64,000 bases of DNA from Magnolia sinica (GCF_029962835.1 NC_080574.1:22108001-22172000); one strand, 5' to 3'; numbered from the stretch's first letter, positions 43,530 to 56,100 are shown. Program-made: numbers and translations. The notes: a model not told the origin generated them from the sequence alone.

Positions 43530-43620
43530 TATTTTTTTATACCGATGTTGTGGCCTACTTGAATTTTAGATCTGCCTTATTTTTGGAATGACATCCTAAC
43601 ATGAGCCGGCTTACCATGTC
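43530..43620. repeat. Family I right-arm fragment
   Basis: Contains tgttgtggcctacttgaattt, tagatctgccttatttttgg and catcctaacatgagc, an eroded piece of a family I right arm. Confidence 0.5.
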
Positions 43621-43739
43621 GACAAGTTTAAAGATCTAGAATTTTTGTCTATGCGGGTCTGTATTCTCCTTGATTTTTTTTTCTTATGGGCATTTTCGCC
43701 CATTTTTAGAGGCTGGATTCTCTACAATGTTTGTACAAT

Positions 43740-45340
43740 AAGCTTATTCTAGGAATGCTTTGTGGGGCCCCACCATAGTATGGCATCCAACCAATCCAGC
43801 GGGGTCACCTCACCATGAAGCACAATGCCCCAAAGATTAGGCCAACCAAACCATCGCGTCAGCCACCATGTGAATTTGGAGGTTTTTGGGTGGCCATTCA
43901 TTGCTTTTTACAGTGTGGCCCACCTAATCATCGGATTGTTGGTTGGGGCCTTAAGGACATCCCATCATCATGGTAGGTGTCACTTGATGCGCAGGTCAGA
44001 TTGCAAACACACAATGACGGACTCCACACAAGCAGTTGAATAGCTAAACCATGCAGTTGAGTAACAGTTGTAGGATAAGCTAATCTACGACGTTTGTAGA
44101 GGAAGCATCCTTCTTTTTTCAATGTTACAAACGAGGTAAAGGGAAAAGAGAGAATCATTAGATTTTTGCATCAAATGTATCTTGTGTAGCGCTGCTAAAC
44201 AGACCTTATGACCACTATATAGGTTTGTCGACTGGTGGGTCGGGTCCTAGGAACCCATGCCCTGGTAGACTGTTTTGGGTCTTGCCAGGTCCGACTCTCA
44301 TTCTTGAAGACCCGGACCTGGATCTGATTGGTTCGTTGCTGGTCGTTTACCCGTTTTTCTTTAGATCATCTAGGCTTTTTGTTGGGTTCGGGTCAAATAA
44401 GAGCATTTATGGGGGTGAACGGATGGATTAAATTGTACAAGTGTGGGCCCCACCATGATGTATGCTAGACATTCACACCATGCATTTGGTAGGTACCCCT
44501 CTAGGTCATGGAATGTTCCAAGAAAAAATTAGCACTGCAGAAGCTTGCCTTTTATGTGTTTTTTTTTTTTTTAATTTTTTATGAAAGGCTGAAAATTTAT
44601 GATATGAAAGCAGATTTTTAGGGTACGGAAAGAGGGTTTTGGACAAAAATACGCTTGGTTTTAGGGTAAATCAGTTAGAAAAAGTAGGAGTATTTTCATC
44701 TTTATTGGTCGACCGTACAAGTAGAGGTTTAGATTGGTAAGGTAGGTTTTGTTCTGTCGAATAAAAAAGAGTGGATGGTAGATCACGTGTATAGTAAAAA
44801 TGTACCTATGTTCCAAAGGTCAGTGGTACTAGGAACTCATGTAGGCTACACACAATCTCAATCCATGTGAAATCATGCCTAAAACATTTAAAAGCACTTG
44901 CTAGGACCGACCTGAGTTTTGAAATGGCCCAAAATTTTAGTGTGACCCCTTATCCAATTGGGACACATACAATAGATGTGTTTGTGTCTGAACTACATCT
45001 CAGTGGGTCCTACGAACAATTAGGAAGGTTTCTATGGTTGGGTGTACACTCTCAACTGTTGTCTATGATGTGGCTCACCTAAGCCATGGGTTGGCCTGAT
45101 TTTAGGCCCGTGGCCCACCATGGAAGGGTGCATCTAATTGATGGCCTGGATGTCTTACACGCATTCAGGTGGGGCCCACCATGGAAGGGTGCATCTAATT
45201 GATGCGTGGATGTCCTACAGCCATTAGGGTGGGCCCATAGAACTTCCCATGAGGTCGGCCTCAGAGAAAGAAGCCCCAAGTCCAACGGTTTGGACGTCCA
45301 GACTGCTTGAAAATTGGCTATCAATTAATGTTAATAAATA
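43740..45340. repeat. Mixed fragments of families I and II, no gene
   Basis: Fragments with gtgggccccaccatgatgtat (44447-44467), tttgtggggccccacc (43755-) and aggaaggtttctatggttggg (45020-) are scattered over 1.6 kb, with a T-run at 44562. A 61-bp tandem duplication (cccaccatggaagggtgcat) lies at about 45114-45235. No coding region recognised. Confidence 0.5.
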
Positions 45341-45344
45341 CACA

Positions 45345-46420
45345 CGAGATGGGTGAGTTCACCGTAATTCCAAAAGGGTGCAGCTCAGGTGGGCCCCCCC
45401 ATAGTGTCTTTATGAAATCCACCCCAACCATTAGGTAATTCACCCCATGTTAAGCCTACGGTAAAAACTCAGCCCATCCATTGTTGAGGTGGGCCACACA
45501 ATTGGAAACACTGTACAGGGAAAGCCTACCCTCCAAATTGTTTCCTTTGGTGGAGCCCACCTAAATCACGAATGGGCTTATTTTTGGATCTGATAACTAA
45601 ACTTTTGTAGTGACATCTAAGGGCTTGCTTGGATTCGCGTATAGTATTGTATTGTATTGTATTTAGGTATTGTTCATGTATACATTAGAAGGTTTTCAGA
45701 ATACATCCAAATCAATCAGAAACTAATCAATGTTTGGATATGAGGCATTGTTTGGCATAGTATACAATACGTTATACAGATTAATGTTTGGATACGACGT
45801 ATTATATCTGTGTATTATACAATCTTAATTGGGTCGGGTGGCCTGTTTGACATATGGAACTTTCTAATTTCTAGCCTAGATGATTTTCACGTTGAAATGT
45901 ACCAAATGAACGGTCCCGATCTTATACTGCATAGGTACCAGATATCTTGTAATCATACAAATTTCAAACTTTCATCCGCTGCCGAATACAATGCAATGAA
46001 TACGAAGTATTGACGGCAATAGAACCCATTGACAATACTCTACTGTCGGTTCGAAAATTTGGCCGGAGTTTGTATTCGCACGCATGGGATTCAATTCCTC
46101 TTCACTCCAATTCAAATACCGTAAACGTCAGATCATAACTTCTAATACGATACAATACATCCCAAAACACGTATCCAAACAGGCCCTTGGTTAGAGTGGA
46201 TTGTGTATAATCATTACAGTAGGCCTTATAAAAAATAAAGGGTCTACGTTTCTCGTTTCCTTGCTGTATCCCACGTCAATCACAAATCAGCCTTACTTCT
46301 TTTGGCTCTGGACCTAACATGAGATTATAAATTTAATGGTCACAGTCAATGTCATATATACATCATTGTGGGCCCATCAAAAATGAGGCCTGGGGTTAAA
46401 TTCTTTAATGAGAATGTCTA
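45345..46420. repeat. Family II inverted-repeat element, copy 1, with nested MITE
   Basis: The left part has gaaatccaccccaaccattagg, ccatgttaagcc, gggccacacaattggaaac and ccctccaaattgtttcc. After the nested element the right part has gtgtataatcattacagtagg, cacgtcaatcacaaatcagcc and acctaacatgagattataaa. The two parts resemble each other in opposite orientation. Confidence 0.6.
45619..46188. mobile_element. 570-bp MITE nested in family II
   Basis: The left end AAGGGCTTGCTTGGATTCG and the reverse-read right end AAGGGCCTGTTTGGATACG are inverted repeats. The interior contains attgtattgtattg repeats. The host repeat reads continuously across it. No clear target duplication. Confidence 0.7.
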
Positions 46421-46559
46421 ATGTAGGAGCGGGTGACTATAGGTTAAGGTACAACTAAAATAATTTCTAACCTTTCATGTGAATGAGACATCGAACCCTT
46501 TTAATAGGTTAGCCCAATCAGAAAATTGCTCAATATCCACTCACGAAGTAGACCATACT

Positions 46560-47220
46560 TTTGTTTTGCTAATTACCAATGTCTGGAAGTTAATTTGTAT
46601 GGTGTGGCCCACTTGATGTGTAGATGGGCTGACTAATGTATAAGAGATCCCCATGATGGGGCCTACCTGTTAGAAAGGCTTGATGTGACAGACACTAAAT
46701 ACTTGGGAAGTTACCATGAGGGTGGAATATAGCTTGTGTTCAAGCCGCTGGACTTGCCGATTTGGTATAAGGGTGGGGGATGGATACGGAAGCATATCAT
46801 TGATTATTTACAGGGCCGCTATGATATACATGTAAGACTCACTTTGGCTATTAGATTTGTAATCTCATGTTAGGCCCAAAGTCAAACAATCATGGCAGAC
46901 TTGTGATTCATTTGAGCAATAAAGACATTGCTCGTAATTTTTATAGGACACATCATGATGATTATATGCAATCCATTTAAATCATTAGATGCAATACGAA
47001 AACTTAGGCTTGAGGCCCAAAAATAAAGATCAACCATGATTTATGAGGACCACATCAAAGAAAACAATTTAGAGGATGAGCATTGCCCTGTATATTATTT
47101 CTAATATTGTGTTCCACCTAAATCACCAATGTGGCTGATATTTGGGACTTCGGCCTAATATTGGGTTACGCACTTAGTGATCAGGGTAGATTTCAAATGA
47201 ACACGGATAGGGCCCATCCC
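46560..47220. repeat. Family II element, copy 2
   Basis: Phrases include gtggcccacttgatgtgtagat, gatgattatatgcaatccat, cttaggcttgaggccc and tgggttacgcacttagtgatc. Orientation is opposite to the left part of copy 1. Confidence 0.5.
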
Positions 47221-47349
47221 AACAGGGAATTCATTTTCTTTCTCTCCCTCTATTTATTAACATTAATCAATAGCCAGTTTTCAAGTAGGTTGGAACTACA
47301 ACCAGTTTATAAATTCCAGATTAACTAATGTCAATAAGTATCACATTAC

Positions 47350-47710
47350 TTTGGAAAAAAGGTTTGGCGTTAATCTGAAATCCACCCCGGCCCACCATTG
47401 GCTATGTTACCCCATGTTAAGACCACGGCCCAACAGTCAGCCCAATATGTGATTCCAGTGGACAAAATGATTGGAAACAACTTAAAGAGCAAAGATCACC
47501 CTCCAAAAAATTATTTCCCTCAGTGTGGCCCACACAAATAACGGATGAGACGGAATTTTGGGCCTATAAAAATCAAGGTTGGATATTTCTCTGCCGACTC
47601 TTTCCCTTGTGTGTCTTGCCACAGGTTAACATGAGTTTTTGTCATGGCTTAACATAGGATGACACATCTGATGATCAGAGAGGATCTTACATACACATCA
47701 GGGTAAAAAA
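47350..47710. repeat. Family II element, copy 3
   Basis: gaaatccaccccggcccacc, ttaccccatgttaagacc, tgattggaaacaac, caccctccaaaaaattattt, gtgtggcccacacaaataacgg and ttaacataggatgacacatc follow the family II order. Confidence 0.55.
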
Positions 47711-47979
47711 TCTCTCCCACCTGCTTCTGTAAATTAGTGATATGCCTGCAAAAGGGGTGTTCTTGATCTAAATGGGTTGGACCAAAAGCTATACTCCAAT
47801 CATGTAATAACTTTCAAAGAATTAAGTGCATTTAGACATTTATCTATTCAATAAGTTATTCCTATCATGAGGATCTCCTAGTTCAATGGTCAGTTCTATC
47901 TACAGATCAAGTGGGCCCAGCCATATAAAATTGACAAATATTGATAAATAAAGAAACAAGAGTGTGGCATGCTTAATGA

Positions 47980-48840
47980 GTATTTATTGTAGAGTCTTAC
48001 AAAAGGTAATTCTCATGATAAGGCCAACCTATTTAGGCGGTTAGATGTTCAATACAAGTGAAATGTTGGAAGTCATCTGCTCGTTGGACCTAGTTCAGCC
48101 CGTTGAACTTGAGACAAGTTTCTTTTTAAAAGACACCTGCTCTTATTTTTATACTATAAATGTGTAATCTTATTTTAGTTCTGGAGCCAAAACATCAGGT
48201 TGACCTATGATTCAAAGTGACCAATCAAGGAAAACAATTGGAAGAGAAACATCCACACTTGATTTTTTACAAGACCCACCGTGATGATTATATGCCATCC
48301 ACTCCATTCATTAGATGCCACAATAAAACTTAGGCCGTTGGCCAAAAATCAAACGATTTCTTGATTCAGGTGGTCCACAACAAAGAAACAGTTCGGAAGG
48401 TGAGGCAGTACATCAGTTCCAATTGTGTGATCCACCTTAACCAAGGATGGGGCTGGTTTTTCAGCCCTAGGCGTAGCATGGGGTTGCACATCTGCTGGTT
48501 GGGGTGGATTTTACATACGCACCACAATAGGGCCCACCGAGTTGCAACCCTCGATAGAAAATTCGGTATGATTATTAACATGAATTAATCTTCATTTTCT
48601 AAGCTAGTTGGATGTCGAACCAATTGAACTTGAGAGTCTTTGTGTATTAATTATTAATATTAATTAATCCCATTTTCTAAGCTGGTTGAACATCCAACTC
48701 AAGTCCAATCGGTTGGATGTCTAACCATTTTATAAAATGAGAATTAATTAACGTTAATAAATATATGAAAAGTTTTATATAATGTTACTTTGGAAAAAGG
48801 GTGGCAAATTGGTAAGCCTTACTGTTTACACCTGCCCGAT
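47980..48840. repeat. Family II element, copy 4
   Basis: The outer arm aaggccaacctatttagg ... aaatgttggaag is the inverted partner of 50510-50610. Inside lie gatgattatatgccatcc, ccaattgtgtgatccacc and ttggggtggattttac. The end is a double attaattaatc...cattttctaagctggttg segment. Confidence 0.55.
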
Positions 48841-48849
48841 CATAGCCCG

Positions 48850-50000
48850 ATCAAACTGTCTAGATGATGCTACGTGGCATTCACACACACATGATGCAGA
48901 TAAACTTCAAGAATAGTTAGAGATGTGCACATGTAGTAACATTAAATGCTAGAGTTTCATCCTAAATAACTTTCTACAAAGTAAATATGTAAAAATTTTC
49001 AAACATTAAATGTTAAATACCTATTAGTAGCAACTCTCTACAGATACAAGAGATCATTGATGTAAGGACTTTAGTAATGTTTCCTATGCAAGAGTGATAA
49101 CATGAGACTCTAAAAAACTTTCCTATGTATGATTGGAATAATGAGTACATTTCTTTTATACACATGACCTAATATAATGAGATATGCTTATGGAGGTAAT
49201 CAATGAGATTTATACAGCCTATTATCATAATATCTCACGACAAGAAATCTTATGCAAGTTCTCATAAGTCTATTAAATCAACACTCGATGAAGAGTTCCG
49301 GGCTCTTGCCATAGACAACCAAATATTCTATAGTGTAACGCTATTTACTTTAATTTTTTAGCTTAAATATTCTACTTTCGTCCAACCATGCTATAGCAAG
49401 TTCAAAATTCATAGTTTAGCTTAGATCTGTCTTTGTCTAGCACCATCATTGTAGTACACCATAGAAGTATGTTAAATAGTCACGTCTTCTTTTGGATTCC
49501 ACCTATCACCGAGTTCTTACTTGAGAAATAACACTAGCAAGTCCTGTAGACCATACATCTCAGTTGTTTTATCCACACAAGCAATCAAACAATTATTTTT
49601 GTTTCTCTATTTAATATACTTTTCATTAGTTGATTATACTGTTCTTTAATTTAAATTAATAAAATCAGTGATCAACAATTTTAATTTTGGCCATTCATTA
49701 AGAAACTTGATACGTTATTGCCTTTGAAGGAAAAATCATCAACACAAGACAAAAGATCTCATTTTGAAGGAATAATCCTCCCCATAAATCGCCTGCTCGT
49801 TGTCACAATCAATGGCTGAACAATCAGTTTAACCTTCACAGGTTTTATCCTAATCCAGCTACTCTAACGCTCGAGGTCACAAGCAATCAATTAATTTGAA
49901 TTGAGTATAACTCTAACATGCCTAACACTATTCATAATTGCACACATTTAAACAAATTCAAGTAGTTCGTTACATGTGTGACCATGTGTCTAGATTAAAC
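48850..50000. other. No gene recognised
   Basis: AT-rich single-copy-looking sequence with no long frame and no recognised element ends. Confidence 0.5.
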
Positions 50001-50620
50001 AATAATACCTATCATAATGTTTAGGTGAAATCCACCCTGACCATTAGGTGTGTCCCCTATCTAGGCCCAGGGCTGAAATTCAGCTCCATCATTGGCTCAG
50101 TGAACCACACAATTGGAAAGGAGTACAGGGGATGCCTCACCCTCCAAATCCATTCCCTTGGCGTGGGCCACTGAATTAGGAAAGGGCATGATTTTCGGGC
50201 CAATGGCCTAAGTTTTACTATGGCATTTAATGTTGGAGTGGGTTGCATATAATCATCATGATGGGCCCTATAAAATCAAGGGTGGATGCCTCTCCCCCAA
50301 TTATTTCATTTGGTATGGCCCACGTGAAACACTAGTGAATTTGATGTTTTGGTCCCGGTCTTAAATGAAAATTACACATCTAATAGTCAGAATGGATCTA
50401 ACGTACATATCAAGATAGATCCCGTAGAAAATAAGAGCCCGTATCCAATACAATTATTTTTCTACCTCTGAGTTACATGAATTGAATTAAATGCAACAGC
50501 AGATCCCAGCAGGCTGGACAGTCCAACCAGCAGATAACTTCCAACATTTCATTGTATACACATCCAACCCATCTAAATAGGTTGGCCCCATCATGATAGC
50601 TACCTTTTGCAGTACTCAAC
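50000..50620. repeat. Family II element, copy 5
   Basis: A clear palindromic copy. The left part gaaatccaccctgaccattagg ... cacaattggaaagg pairs in reverse with the right part that ends near ctaatagtcagaatggatc. The outer segment 50510-50610 is the inverse of 47980-48100. Confidence 0.65.
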
Positions 50621-51300
50621 AACAGACGCTCATTTAGTATACCATAATTATGTTTCTCTATTTATCCAGCTCTGTACCTTGTTTCATACGGTGGGGCCCA
50701 CTTGATGTATAGATAAAACTGACCATTGCATTAGGAGATCTTGGTGGCCCACTTGATGTATAGATAAAACTGACCATTGCATTAGGAGATCTTGGTGATA
50801 GGTACTATCTGCTCTAGATGTCCAAGCACTTAAATTCTTTGGAAGCTTCACATGGGTTGGTGAAAGCTTTTATTACATCACTGTTTTCTAAAAGAGGTGG
50901 GAGACTGGGCGTCAACCCTTGATTTTTTTTGGGCCCACCATGATGTACATGTGAGATCTTCTCCAATTATTTAGATGTGTCATCCTTGATTTTTACATGG
51001 TCCACCGTAATAATTATATGAAATCATCTTCAACCATTAGTTACCAACCTTAGGCTTGAGACCCAAATTTCAATTCCATCCAGATTCATGTGAGCCACAC
51101 AAGGGGATTATTTTAGACTGATGAGCTTGCTTGCCCTATACACTGTTTCTAATCATTTAGTCACCAGAATCACGTAAAGGGCTGATTGTTTGGGCCCGGG
51201 GCTTAACATGGGATGAGAAATAGGATTATTAATATTAATTAATCTTTAATTTCTAAGTTGGTTGTACGTCCAATCAAAGCAGGGCCCACCGAAGGAACGG
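50620..51300. repeat. Family II element, copy 6, with 51-bp tandem duplication
   Basis: Contains the direct duplication 50695-50745/50746-50796 (ggcccacttgatgtatag...), then gtaataattatatgaaatc, gcttgagacccaaatttc, and ends aatattaattaatctttaat with GGGCCCACCG. Confidence 0.55.
50695..50796. repeat. 51-bp exact tandem duplication
   Basis: Two adjacent units beginning ggcccacttgatgtatagat are identical as read. Confidence 0.9.
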
Positions 51301-51741
51301 TTTGGATCATTGGAAGTTGTACAACGTGTAAAATTTTTGTGCATCGAATAGGGTAATTAAAAATTGAATCCCATAGAAAGCAGCTATTTTCTATTTACCC
51401 TGGCCTTTTCTCGCTCGGCATCCAAACACCCTACATGGATTTAAACGAAATAGAGGATTACTAAGTTGTAGCAATCCGTTCACCGTACCGATGGTACATA
51501 TGCTTGCTAATCAAGACCGTCCATCACATAGCCTTATCTTATTGAGCATCAACTAAACACGCACACGCACACTGATCGGATGGTCAGGATCCTCAAAAAA
51601 AGCGATTCAGTACACAGCCATTCAGTTCAACCGCCCATTTGATGGATGTCAATTGGATGGTCAGGATCCTCAAAGGATTCCAACCATTGTCAGTTCAATC
51701 ATGTTAAGATCCTCTGCGCATACAACGCTATATAGCTAGCT

Positions 51742-52280
51742 GGAATCGGATTGCGTACTGAGTTACTCAGTACGCTCTTATCGTACTGAGTAAACTTTGT
51801 TGGGCCCATCGTGACTGCATGTAGTTTATCCACGCCGTCCATCCGTTTTTCCAGATCATTTTAGTGGTTGAGACCAAAATTTAAATATATCAAAAGCTCA
51901 AGTGGACCATACCACAGGAAACAGTGGAAGTATTGATTTCCACCATTGAAACATTCCTAAGGCCCACAGTGGTGTTTATTTGTCATCCAACCAGTTCATA
52001 AGATCATACAGACATGGATGAAGGGAAAAAGCAAATATAAGGTTGATCTAAAACTTCTGTGGCCCCCAAGAACTTTTCAACGGTAGATATTCAATTCACA
52101 CTGTTTCATGGGGTGTGTTCCACTTGAGTTTTTGATATCCTTCATTTTTGGGCTGCACCCCTAAAATTATCTGGTAAAATGGATGGACGGAACGGATTAA
52201 ATGTATGAATGACATTAGGCCCCACAGGGTTTACTCAGTACGCTAAGCGTACTGAGTTACTCAGTACGCAATCCGCTTCC
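51742..52280. repeat. Family I foldback element, best-preserved copy
   Basis: 539 bp. The left outer repeat 51742-51795 pairs with 52229-52280 almost perfectly. Each contains the odd palindrome GTACTGAGTTACTCAGTAC plus another GTACTGAGT. Inner arms of about 165 bp pair too. The centre (catccaaccagttcataag ... gatctaaaacttctg) is in the reverse orientation. Ends read GGAATCGGATTG and, reversed, GGAAGCGGATTG. Target duplication not found. Confidence 0.85.
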
Positions 52281-52304
52281 CGTTTTATATCTCCCACCCA
52301 AGCA

Positions 52305-52840
52305 GGGGTGGGACTTGGCTGTGACCCGGAGCCAGCTATGTGGGTGGTACCTTAACCATGGGGTCCACCTCGATGCATGATTTGTATATCTACGCCGTCC
52401 ATCCATATTTAAAACTCAATTTATGGCATGAGCCCAAAAACGAACCAGATAAAAATCTCAGGTGGACCACACCACAAGAAACAGTGGTGATTGAACGCCC
52501 ACCATTAAAAACTTCCTAGACTCCACTGTAGTGTTTATTTTCCATCCAACCTGTTGATAAGGTCAGCTACACCTGTATGAATGGAAAACACAAATATCAG
52601 CTCGATCCAAAACTTTTGTCGCCCACAAGAATTTTTTAAGTGCTGCCATTTAATCACCACAGTTTCCGTTGGTGTGGTGCACCTGTGATTTGAATCTTTT
52701 AATTTTTGGTCTTATACCATAAATTAAGTTTTTCAGAGCGTATGGACGGTGTAGATATACAACGCATACATCGAGGTGGGCCTCACGGTCAGGGTACCAC
52801 CCAAATCCATGGTACCTGGGTCCCAGCCAAGCGGCACCCC
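52305..52840. repeat. Family I foldback element directly upstream of the LON-domain gene
   Basis: The outer inverted repeats share cttggctg, gaccc, ggtggtacc and cccacctcgatg at 52314-52380 and 52763-52832. This outer sequence differs completely from that of its neighbour at 51742. The inner arms and the reverse-oriented centre are family-typical. The right end lies about 90 bp before the ATG at 52926. Confidence 0.8.
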
Positions 52841-52925
52841 CCAAACGGAGGATATCTTAGAAACCGTTAGAGCTGTTTTCTTTTCCCTCCCTCGTCAGAT
52901 AAGCAAAAGCATTTCAACCACAGCC

Positions 52926-53165
52926 ATGAACTGCTGTGGTGGGGCTCTAACCCTACCATACATCTTGCCACTTCATCACCTTCCGAACCCTAACCCTAAT
53001 CACTCTCTCAAATTCTCCACCTCGTCTTCTCCATTCCTCTCCTCCTCCAATTCTCCCAAAATCACCATCCCTGGGAACTTCAATCGCCTACGGAATCGCC
53101 GCAACCGCTCATCGAAGGATGCGTGCTTTTCAGATCTTCCGCTTCTTCCCTTCCAATCAGAAGAG
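52926..53165 (+). CDS. LON-domain gene, exon 1
   Basis: 80 codons, donor gag|gtccag. ATG 52926 is chosen because an upstream in-frame ATG (52776) lies within the family I element. The resulting N-terminus (MNCCGGALTLPYILPLHH) looks like a transit peptide. Confidence 0.75.
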
Positions 53166-56100
53166 GTCCAGTTTCATTTCTCCGTTTTTTTTTTTTCCCT
53201 TCCTTTTAGTTGAATTTGATTTGCAGATATCCTGATTTGTTAGGAAGTAGATAGAAAAGGAAACGCCTCTTGGGAAATGGGCCGATACTGGGCTTGTTCT
53301 ATCCGAGCCCAGGACCATGAGGACACTTTCTGGGCTCCTCTATTTGATCATTCGATGTAGAACTTGTCTTGTTGCATTTGAGTGGACCGGGCCTGCCCAA
53401 TTCCGTCGTGTAACCTGGTCTGTCCAAAGTCCTGACGGGCCGCCCTGCTTTGGCCATCATTGCTGGAATTGGTTGCCAGGCGGGCTGGGCTTGGGCCCTG
53501 ATTATTTACAGGTGGGCTGGGCCTGCTGAGGTGTTAGCTCTCAGGCCTAGATAAGCTTGTCATGTAGGATTTCAAGTGGACTAGACTGGTCTGGTTCCTT
53601 ACTAGTAGGCTGGGCCTGTCAAGCCTATCAGCTCATGGGCGAGGCCCAATAAGGCTTACCCTACCTTGTTCTCACCCCTATCCACGGACTCTCACAATTT
53701 GGAATTTTGATTCACATGTTCCTCCCAAAAGGTGGAAAGAGTAATCCATGATTGATAATAAGTTTCAGCATGAGTGGACAAGGTTCGGGTAGGGTCTACA
53801 TTATCATATTCGCATAAGTTTCTTTAATTTTATGGAGAAGTCGAATCCGCCCAGCCAGACCTCACTTGGGTAGTAAAAACATTCCAGCGTCCATGTTTGC
53901 ATGGTCCCATTGTGGAGGGAGCATAGCCATTTATCACATTGATGATCCTGACCGTCTGATTGGTGACCATTGAACGAATTGTTAAAAAGAAAATGCTCGA
54001 CGGTGCATCCAGAAGAAGAAATTCTAGCTAGTCAAAAGTGTTATATCATTGTGATTGTCAAGCTAACTGGTCCATCCACAATGGGGGCCCATAATCGGAC
54101 GGTCCAGTTAATATGCATGCGCATGGTGGATGAGTTGTAGCACCCTTCCAAGGTTCAGCAGCCCTGATAGCACCTGCCTTTTTTTCTCCTCATTTTGTGA
54201 ATTATCTGTTTTTGGTCAATCGTGAGATCAATAACTTGCTTCACATTTTATGATCTCCGCGATTTCCTAAGTTTCATTATCAATTGCTAACCGATTTACA
54301 ATTCAAGAATGTTCATGTTGTGAATGAAGAGCTTGTTGTGGTGAACCTTGCGAGAATGTTAATGCTTTTATTACTGAAGGAATTAGTTTTGAACCTACTG
54401 TGCACATAGCACATCGAGAATCAGGACTCAGGATACAGCCATCACCCACCTTCAATCACATTTTGAAATGTGTTGGGATTCCAAACTGGCATCTGTGGAT
54501 GGCAGGAGTGTTGACTTGCTCTTTTTCTTCTTTTATATCTTGTGATCAAAGGTTCCAATTTTAAGATTTGGGAGGTTTTGATTTTTCCACCCTTCTTCTT
54601 CTCTTTAGGTTCTTGTTCCATCAGAGATGAAGACTTTGCACTTGTATGAATCTAGGTTTCTTGCATTGCTAGAAGAGGTACCGTTCTTTCCTCATATCAC
54701 CTCTTGCAATATCATTTGAGATATGAAGTCGTTTAACTTTGGTGCTAAAGTGTTTATTGGTCACATTTTTCTTAGTTTTCTCCATTTTCCCGTTTGACTG
54801 TACTACTAAGCAAAATGCAAGTTTTACGTGCTGTAGAAGTAAATGGAATGGTGGGGAGAATTATATATTTTTCAAAGTATATCTATATTGTGTTAAGAAG
54901 TGCATGATTCTACTATTTCTGTTACTTCCATGACATGACCATTCTGTTATGGCAAGTGGGTTCAAAGAGACAGCTAATGACATTGGATTGTCTTCTTTTT
55001 TTTCCTCTTATTAGGCGTGGATACCAAAAAGAAAGAAAAAAGAAAAGAAAAGAAAAGAAAATTAAAAAAGAAAAAGGGAGTTCTTTCACATCTCTTATTT
55101 ATTCTGTTTGGTTGCAGGCATTAGTTTCAAAGAAGCTCTTTGTTCATTTTGTGTTAGAGCCAGTTCTTACTAGCGGATCTTCACTTGGAGCATCCTTTGC
55201 AGCCAGATATGGTAGTTTAGTTCTAATAGAAAACGTAAGCTTCTAGATGTTGACAAGAAGTTAGCTTCTTTACAAGTATTTTGTGGTCTAACATTTCACT
55301 TTACTGTTTCAGGTAGAACGACTAGAAATTGGAGCATTAGTTTCTATAAGGGGCATTGGTCGAGTTAGCATCGTGAAATTTGTACAAGTGAGTTATCAAT
55401 GAAATTGTTGATATGAAGTTCATTCCAAAAAAAATAGAAGCTTCTCTGCATGTCTTTGCTTTGTCACTGTTGCATCCTTTAGCTATTGAGATACATGATC
55501 ATCTACTACTTTTTGTGTCAATAAAGAATTTGTAACCTTAACGACGTCATTCGAACTAATTCGGAAATGTTACTGTCAGGCATGGTTTTGTTGTGGGAGT
55601 CTAAACATTGATAAATCCACCTGTAGATATACATGCACAGTATACGTTATTACATATCTGCAAAATATAACTTTCAATTGTCTGCATTTCATTGATCCTA
55701 ACAGTACTTTCAGGATAAGCATGGGAAACGAATATCCATTTAGGCTTGTTGCTTTTGGCCATGGTCATGCTTTGATTTTTGAGGGGAGTCAAGTGGGAAT
55801 TTAAGTTGGGTGTGCAAGGCAATGGAAATTCTTCCATTTCTTGTTGAGTAGTTGGATCTCGAGTGTTTTACTTGAACTGGTAGTAATAAAAAGCAAGGAG
55901 AGGTAAAAGAGATGCTTGGTGTAAATGGCTACATGATGGACTGACATCCAGAAGTGATGTTATCAAGTGTCAGTCACATGATTCTGAGAAGAAAAACTCA
56001 TATGAGTATTGAAGTCACAAAATTCATGTAAAATGACTTTCAAGGCCTCCATCTAAATTGCTGAAAAAAACTAATTCTTGTGTTTTTGTCTGAGCTTAAT

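Noticed and set aside
52776-52925. In-frame upstream ATG that would extend the LON-domain protein by 50 residues
   Set aside because: The extra codons would come from the right end of the family I element and the short leader. The ATG at 52926 gives a normal transit-peptide-like start.
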